64,000 nt of DNA from Paractinoplanes aksuensis (GTDB lineage Bacteria > Actinomycetota > Actinomycetes > Mycobacteriales > Micromonosporaceae), in contig NZ_JAMYJR010000002.1 in NCBI RefSeq assembly GCF_024137025.1, positions 310,001-374,000 of the forward strand, read 5' to 3'. Below the pieces are notes generated by a model that ran no database searches, was not told the origin of the DNA, and worked only from the letters and a program-made list of their open reading frames with translations. Positions 59,529 through 64,000 of the stretch are shown piece by piece. The position numbers were made by a program, and so were the translations under genes. The first letter of the stretch is position 1; each line of letters opens with the position of its first letter.

Positions 59529-59867
59529 ATGGGCGAACGCATGCTGCGCGGCAGCCGTCTTGGCGCAGTCAGCTACGAGTCCGACCGCAACACCGAGCTG
59601 GCGCCCCGGCAGACCCGAGAGTACCTGTGCGTGAAGGGTCACCAGTTCGAGGTCCCGTTCGCCGTCGACGCCGAGGTGCCGGTCACCTGGGAGTGCAAGT
59701 TCGACGGCAGCGTGGCCCGTCTGGTCGACGGCAACGAGCCGGAGCAGAAGAAGGCCAAGCCGCCGCGCACCCACTGGGACATGCTCCTCGAGCGCCGATC
59801 GATCTCGGAGCTGGAGGACATCCTCAACGAGCGGCTCCAGGAAGTCCGCACCCGTCGAGGCCGCTGA
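59529..59867 (+). CDS. rbpA: RNA polymerase-binding protein RbpA
   Basis: A 112-residue actinobacterial transcription factor that binds RNA polymerase with the principal sigma factor and helps open promoters. Start MGERMLRGSRLGAVSYESDR, core YLCVKGHQFEVPFAVDAEVP VTWECKFDG, and sigma-interaction region RTHWDMLLERRSISELEDIL are all canonical, as is the length. The ATG follows GAGGGGAAAG. Terminated by a strong hairpin; thiol-stress promoter upstream. Confidence 0.97.
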   Translation: MGERMLRGSRLGAVSYESDRNTELAPRQTREYLCVKGHQFEVPFAVDAEVPVTWECKFDGSVARLVDGNEPEQKKAKPPRTHWDMLLERRSISELEDILNERLQEVRTRRGR

Positions 59868-59880
59868 CCAGTAACAACAA

Positions 59881-59910
59881 AAGGCCGTCCCCGGTTCCGG
59901 GGGCGGCCTT
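59881..59910 (+). terminator. Rho-independent terminator of rbpA
   Basis: AAGGCCGTCCCCGG and CCGGGGGCGGCCTT form a 14-base near-perfect stem with a TT loop, followed by CGTGTTT. It can also act for fxsA on the other strand, which stops 18 bases beyond. Confidence 0.85.
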
Positions 59911-59927
59911 CGTGTTTCTGCCGGGAG

Positions 59928-60455
59928 CTAGCGGATCACTTCGCCCTCGACGACCTCGCCCTCGATGGCGGCGGCCGGGATGCGCTGGGCCGGCCGGGGC
60001 TCCTCGTCGATCACGACGATCGGGTCGCCGGGGTGGACCTTCACGTGGCGGGCGCCGAACAGGTCGGACGCGGCAGCGCCACCCACGCGGCGTTCGGCGT
60101 AGCGCTCCATCTGGTGGCGGGCCAGCTGACGGCCCGGCGGCAGCAGCAGGATCAGACCGGCCACCGACGAGACGAACCCGGGCACCGCGAGCAGCAGAGA
60201 CCCGAACAGCCCGACCAGGCTGTTGGAGACCTCACGGCCCGGCGGGCGCCCCTCGACGGCGGCGGCCTGGAAGCGGCGCCAGCCCTTCATGCCCTCGCGA
60301 CGCAGCAGCGCCAGGCCGGTCACCGTGGCCGCCAGGCCCAGCGCGACGGCCCACAGGATGCCGATGGCGTGCACCACGGCGATGAAAACAACGATCTCGG
60401 CGACAGCCAGCGCCGGCAGCAGCAGCGGTAGCAGGGCCAGGCCTCGACGACGCAT
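59928..60455 (-). CDS. FxsA family membrane protein
   Basis: A 175-residue protein: two helices at the N-terminus (LALLPLLLPALAVAEIVVFI, then ILWAVALGLAATVTGLALL), a central helix GLFGSLLLAVPGFVSSVAGLIL and a hydrophilic C-terminus with VIDEEP. This fits FxsA (phage exclusion suppressor-like) proteins, which in actinobacteria are of unknown role. ATG 60455 has GGAGGGACC upstream. Confidence 0.88.
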   Translation of the reverse strand: MRRRGLALLPLLLPALAVAEIVVFIAVVHAIGILWAVALGLAATVTGLALLRREGMKGWRRFQAAAVEGRPPGREVSNSLVGLFGSLLLAVPGFVSSVAGLILLLPPGRQLARHQMERYAERRVGGAAASDLFGARHVKVHPGDPIVVIDEEPRPAQRIPAAAIEGEVVEGEVIR

Positions 60456-60504
60456 GCGGTCCCTCCGTGTCAATCGACCTCAAGCATGACACGCGGTGGC
60501 GTGG

Positions 60505-61293
60505 TCACGGCCAGGTCGAACCCTCGGCGGCCCGCTTGCCGAACCGTTTGCGAACGGCGTCGCGCCGGGCCTGGACGCCCCACAACGTGACTCTGAGCAG
60601 CTGTTCCTTGAAAATGTTGCCGCTCATCTTGCTGACGCCGTGTTCGCGCTCGGTGAACGTGATCGGCACCTCGGCGATCCGGAACCCGGCCTGGTAGGTG
60701 CGCCAGGCCAGCTCGACCTGGAAGCTGTAACCGGTCGAGGCCACCGTTTCGACGTTGATCTCGTCGAGAACGGGCATCCGGTACGCGCGGTAGCCACCGG
60801 TCGCGTCCTTGAACGGCATGCGCAGGGCCATCCGGATGTAGATGTTGCCGCCGCGCGAGAGCAGCAGCCGCCGCATCGGCCAGTTCCGGACGCTGCCACC
60901 GGGGATGTAGCGGGTGCCGAGCACCGCGTCGGTGTCCTTGAGCGAGTCGAGCAGGCGGGACAGCTCCTCGGGCGCGTGGGAGCCGTCGGCGTCCATCTCG
61001 ACGACCGCGTCGTACCCCTTGTTCTTGGCCCAGGCGAAACCGGCCTTGTAGGCCGCGCCCAGCCCCTCCTTGCCCGCCCGGTGCAGCACGAAGATGTGGT
61101 CGTCGGCCAGCGCCAGCTCGTCGGCGATGGCGCCGGTGCCGTCGGGCGAGCTGTCGTCGGTCACGAGGATGTCGGCCTGGGGCACCGCGCGGCGCACCCG
61201 CTCGGTGATCAGGCGGATGTTGTCCGCCTCGTTGTAGGTCGGGATCACCACCAGGACCCGTCCTACCCCCGGGTACCCTTCCGCCTCGCTCAC
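60505..61293 (-). CDS. ppm1: Polyprenol monophosphomannose synthase
   Basis: A 262-residue GT2 glycosyltransferase that transfers mannose from GDP-mannose to polyprenyl phosphate. VLVVIPTYNEADNIRLI, ILVTDDSSPDGTGAIADEL, the metal motif EMDADGSH and GYSFQVELAWRTYQAG are diagnostic. Polyprenyl-P-mannose supplies cell-envelope glycan and protein mannosylation. GTG 61293 overlaps the lnt stop by GTGA. In mycobacteria the two activities are fused or adjacent, confirming the assignment. Confidence 0.93.
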   Translation of the reverse strand: MSEAEGYPGVGRVLVVIPTYNEADNIRLITERVRRAVPQADILVTDDSSPDGTGAIADELALADDHIFVLHRAGKEGLGAAYKAGFAWAKNKGYDAVVEMDADGSHAPEELSRLLDSLKDTDAVLGTRYIPGGSVRNWPMRRLLLSRGGNIYIRMALRMPFKDATGGYRAYRMPVLDEINVETVASTGYSFQVELAWRTYQAGFRIAEVPITFTEREHGVSKMSGNIFKEQLLRVTLWGVQARRDAVRKRFGKRAAEGSTWP

Positions 61294-62888
61294 CGTGCCT
61301 CCGCATCGTCGTTCGTCGTACGCCGGCGGCGCCGCAACGGATACGCGCCGGCCATGGCGACGATCGTCAATGCGACCATCGCCATCTCGGGCCAATGGCC
61401 CAAACGAGTCGCTAGCGTAGTCGTTCCGCCCAGCCTCATGTCACGCACCATCACCGCGCCGACGTTGAAGCCGCTCGAGTCGTACACCTGACCGGCCGTG
61501 CCGGCGAAGGCGGACACCCCGACCGTGGACACCATCAGCGCCTCCCGGCCGTGCTCGACGGCGCGCAGCCGCACCATGGCCAGCTGCTGGCGGGCCTCGG
61601 CCTCGTTGAAGGTCGCGTTGTTGGTCTGCACCGCCAGCACCTGCGCCCCGCCAGTGACAGTGTCGCGGACCACATCGTCGTACGCCACTTCGAAGCAGAT
61701 CACGTCGCCGACGGTCACCGCGCCGCTGTCGATGACGCCGGGGTGGTCACCGGCCAGCATGTTGCGCACGAGGTCGACCTTGTCGGTGACCATGCGGGCG
61801 ATCGAGCGCAGCGGCACGTACTCGGCGAACGGCACCGGGTGGCGTTTCACGTACGTCTGGTCGAGGTCGGGGCCGGTGCCGGGGTTCCACAGGATGCCGG
61901 CGTTCTTGATGTCGCCCGGCTTGTCCGTGCGCAGCACGGTGCCGACCAGGATCGGCGCCTTGATCAGGTCGGCCGCGCGGGAGATCTCGGCCGCCGCGTC
62001 GGAGTTGCGCAACGGGTCGATGTCGCTGGAGTTCTCGGGCCAGACGACCAGGGCGGGCTGCTTCTGCCGACCGGCGGCGACCTCGGTGGCGAGCCGCTCG
62101 GTGGCGGTGACGTGGTTGTCGAGCACGGCCCGGCGCTGGGCGTTGAAGTCGAGCCCGAGCCGCGGCACGTTGCCCTGCACGATTGCCACGGTGGCCGTCT
62201 CGCCGCCGGGCTGGGCCACCGGCACCAGCAGCGGGCCGGCGATCAGCGCGGCCGCCGTCACGGCGAAGCCCAGGGCCGGGCCGGGGCGCAGGGGCCGCCA
62301 CGGGCGCCAGGCCAGCGCGATCAGGGCGCCCCCGGCGGCGGCGACGGCGAAGGTGACCAGCGGGGCGCCCCCGTAGGCGGCCAGGCGCAGCGCGGGGCCG
62401 TCGTCCTGGCTGAAGGCGAGCCGCCCCCACGGGAAGCCGCCGAACGGGGCGCGGTCGCGGGCCGCCTCCTGCGCCACCCAGGCCAGACCCAGCACCAGCG
62501 GCCACAAGGCGCGCCACCGGTCGAGCAACGGCGACAGCCAGGCCGTGACCAGGCCCAGCAGGCCCATGAACGCGGCCTGGGCGAACGACAGCAGCAGCCA
62601 CGGCAACCAGCCGCCGGCGAACGTGGTCCACCACAGCAGCGGCAGGAACAGCACCAGACCGGCGATGGAACCGAGCCCGAACGCGCGGCGCAGACGACGC
62701 CGGTGGGTCGCCCCCGCGAGCAGGGCCACACCGACCGGGGAGAGCCACCACAGACCGTACGGCGGGAGGGCGTGCAGCAGGGCCAGGCCGGCCAGCACGG
62801 CCATCGGCAGCGCGACCCGGCGGCGTACCGGCCGGGGTCCGCAGTTCTGCGCCGTGACCTGGGGCGCAGCGGGGGGCTGCAACGTCAT
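61290..62888 (-). CDS. lnt: Apolipoprotein N-acyltransferase
   Basis: A 532-residue membrane enzyme. Several helices at the N-terminus (from RRVALPMAVLAGLALLHALP), a carbon-nitrogen hydrolase domain outside the membrane with triad Glu in VWPENSSDID, Lys in YVKRHPVPFAEYVPLR and Cys in VICFEVAYDD, and a last helix near the end. It adds the third acyl chain to lipoproteins, such as those encoded at 39880 and 58323. Start ATG 62888, MTLQPPAAPQVTAQNCGPRP. Confidence 0.93.
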   Translation of the reverse strand: MTLQPPAAPQVTAQNCGPRPVRRRVALPMAVLAGLALLHALPPYGLWWLSPVGVALLAGATHRRRLRRAFGLGSIAGLVLFLPLLWWTTFAGGWLPWLLLSFAQAAFMGLLGLVTAWLSPLLDRWRALWPLVLGLAWVAQEAARDRAPFGGFPWGRLAFSQDDGPALRLAAYGGAPLVTFAVAAAGGALIALAWRPWRPLRPGPALGFAVTAAALIAGPLLVPVAQPGGETATVAIVQGNVPRLGLDFNAQRRAVLDNHVTATERLATEVAAGRQKQPALVVWPENSSDIDPLRNSDAAAEISRAADLIKAPILVGTVLRTDKPGDIKNAGILWNPGTGPDLDQTYVKRHPVPFAEYVPLRSIARMVTDKVDLVRNMLAGDHPGVIDSGAVTVGDVICFEVAYDDVVRDTVTGGAQVLAVQTNNATFNEAEARQQLAMVRLRAVEHGREALMVSTVGVSAFAGTAGQVYDSSGFNVGAVMVRDMRLGGTTTLATRLGHWPEMAMVALTIVAMAGAYPLRRRRRTTNDDAEAR

Positions 62889-63379
62889 CTCCACGCGCGA
62901 GAGGCTACCTCGCGCGACCTGAGCGGAAACGGACAGTCGGGGCGCAGCGCCGCATCGATAAGAGAACAATTGATCAGGATGCGGAGAAGCGCGGTCCCGC
63001 CCCGGGACCGCGCCTCATGTGCACCACACCCCGGGCACGGCCGGTGGCCCGCCGGGAGTTCGCGACCGCCTTCGGACCGGCATGCTCCGCGCCGGCTGCG
63101 CGGGTCAGGCCGTTGTCTACTGGCGCCCGTTCCCTCCTGAGAACCACCACGGACGTGATCTCTCCGCGTCGCCCCGCCGACCCCCGCCCCCTGGACCTGG
63201 CTGAACGCGCGACCCCTGCGAGGACTGCGGCCAGTGGGCGGAGGAACGAAGCGAACAGCATCGCTCCCGTGCTCAGGATTGGACGACGGTACGTCCGGCC
63301 CCCGCCGGTCTGTCAACCGGCGTCCCCGCACTCGGGCGTGTCGCGTTTCTCGGCGTGTCATGTCATGTACCCGTTCGGG
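62889..63379. other. Gap between GlmL-like gene and lnt, with strong hairpin
   Basis: No gene with convincing bias. A perfect hairpin (GCGCGGTCCCG at 62989-62999 and CGGGACCGCGC at 63003-63013, three-base loop) lies about 100 bases upstream of lnt. It lacks a T tract. It might end transcription of the GlmL-like gene, which otherwise has no visible terminator. Confidence 0.4.
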
Positions 63380-64000
63380 CTACAGGCTGTTCACGAGGGT
63401 CGCTGCGGCGTCCCGATGATCGATCGACAACAGTCCGGCCGCCGCCAGCACGTACTGCTGGTCGACGACCGTGCGGGCCGAGGTCGGCGCAGCCCAGCCG
63501 CCGGACTGGTCGGACAGCACCGCGTCCAGCACAAACGCGCCGCCGCCGTGCCGCAGCACGCCCCCCGACCCGACCACCAGCCGCACGTCGCGCAGATCCC
63601 GGCCGCCCGTGCGGGGCTGACCAGGACCGGACGAGTGGCCCCGCGCGTGCCGCCGGAGCGCGACCGTGGCCGCCGCCGCGGCTAACTCATTGTCACCCGA
63701 TAGGAGTCCGGATTCCGGCAGTGCCAATTTCTCGGCCACCGCGGCCGCACGCGTGCCGTCGGCACTCACCGCGACGCCGAGATCACCCTCCACAGTTCTG
63801 GACCGCCACAGGGTTCCGGCCACGTCGCGCCGCGGGCCGGATTCGCTCTCCGCGTCGGGCACCAGAGCCGAGTAGACGTCCGTGGTGGCTCCACCCACGT
63901 CGACGACCAGAACACCGGATCCGGTGGCGTCAGCGAGCAGCTCGACGCCCGCGAGGACCGCGTCCGGGGTGGCGGCCCGCACCAGCGAGGCGAACCGGGG
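63380..64000 (-). CDS. Glutamate mutase accessory GlmL/MutL-like protein, partial
   Basis: The C-terminal 205 or so residues of an actin-like ATPase-fold protein; the beginning is beyond the window edge. GSGVLVVDVGGATTDVYSAL, GTLWRSRTVEGDLGV, LRRHARG and LVVGSGGVLRHGGG with AYVL-like end VVDQQYVLAAAGLL are characteristic of GlmL/MutL, which reactivates B12-dependent glutamate or related mutases. A cobalt importer under B12 control lies 13 kb away. The mutase itself is not in the window. Confidence 0.8.
   Translation of the reverse strand, partial: PRFASLVRAATPDAVLAGVELLADATGSGVLVVDVGGATTDVYSALVPDAESESGPRRDVAGTLWRSRTVEGDLGVAVSADGTRAAAVAEKLALPESGLLSGDNELAAAAATVALRRHARGHSSGPGQPRTGGRDLRDVRLVVGSGGVLRHGGGAFVLDAVLSDQSGGWAAPTSARTVVDQQYVLAAAGLLSIDHRDAAATLVNSL

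Noticed and set aside
62974..63361. Open frames between lnt and the GlmL-like gene
   Set aside because: No ribosome binding site, no similarity, and unsettled codon bias on both strands.

Overview
The window is very GC-rich and rich in GTG starts. It carries marker genes of Actinomycetota: RbpA behind a SigR/SigH-type promoter, an lnt-ppm1 lipoprotein/polyprenol-mannose pair, a mycosin-type protease, an LLM-family (probably F420-dependent) oxidoreductase and ECF42 sigma cassettes. The gene style suggests Micromonosporaceae (Actinoplanes-like). This placement is inference; there is no rRNA or other species marker here.

Left part (1-9.9 kb): the end of a 2'-5' RNA ligase-like gene, an MMPL transporter behind a WYL regulator, an epoxide-hydrolase-like enzyme, and a light-sensing block. 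That block is a bacteriophytochrome histidine kinase facing a single-domain response regulator and a GAF/SpoIIE phosphatase. It is followed by gntR and deoC, which look fused by a deletion that removed the end of one and the beginning of the other. From 10.3 to 14.6 kb lies an unrecognised 1438-residue multidomain protein of visibly lower GC, beside an AT-rich gap. Next come a PLP enzyme/ABCG-type exporter pair and a first ECF42 sigma/DGPF cassette.

Middle (20-36 kb): many small housekeeping-type and accessory enzymes mixed with decay. There is a metallophosphoesterase relic, a frameshifted unknown gene between two diverged 80-bp direct repeats, an ISL3 transposase stub that has replaced the end of a dapA-like gene, and a gap with two perfect DnaA boxes. 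A Clp-N/HTH regulator faces two mirror-image 17-bp operators. A second ECF42/DGPF cassette precedes a MerR-PP2C fusion regulator.

Right part (36-64 kb): two tandem LPXTG surface proteins; a carbohydrate operon (LacI regulator, binding protein, two permeases, secreted glycoamylase-fold enzyme, cytoplasmic GH39) without its own ATPase; a mycosin; and a cobalamin riboswitch controlling cbtB-cbtA. A LysE exporter has a duplicated, decayed 3' end and a heptamer repeat. After it come an ArsR-like gene with a frameshift plus SRPBCC and hydrolase partners, a zinc-ribbon coiled-coil protein, a lipoprotein, rbpA with its terminator, fxsA, ppm1-lnt, and the C-terminal part of a GlmL/MutL-like protein running off the window.

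Many neighbours overlap by 4 bp (GTGA, ATGA or TTGA), which marks translationally coupled operons. The recurrent theme is regulation: at least nine DNA-binding regulators or sigma factors, several with visible palindromic operators.
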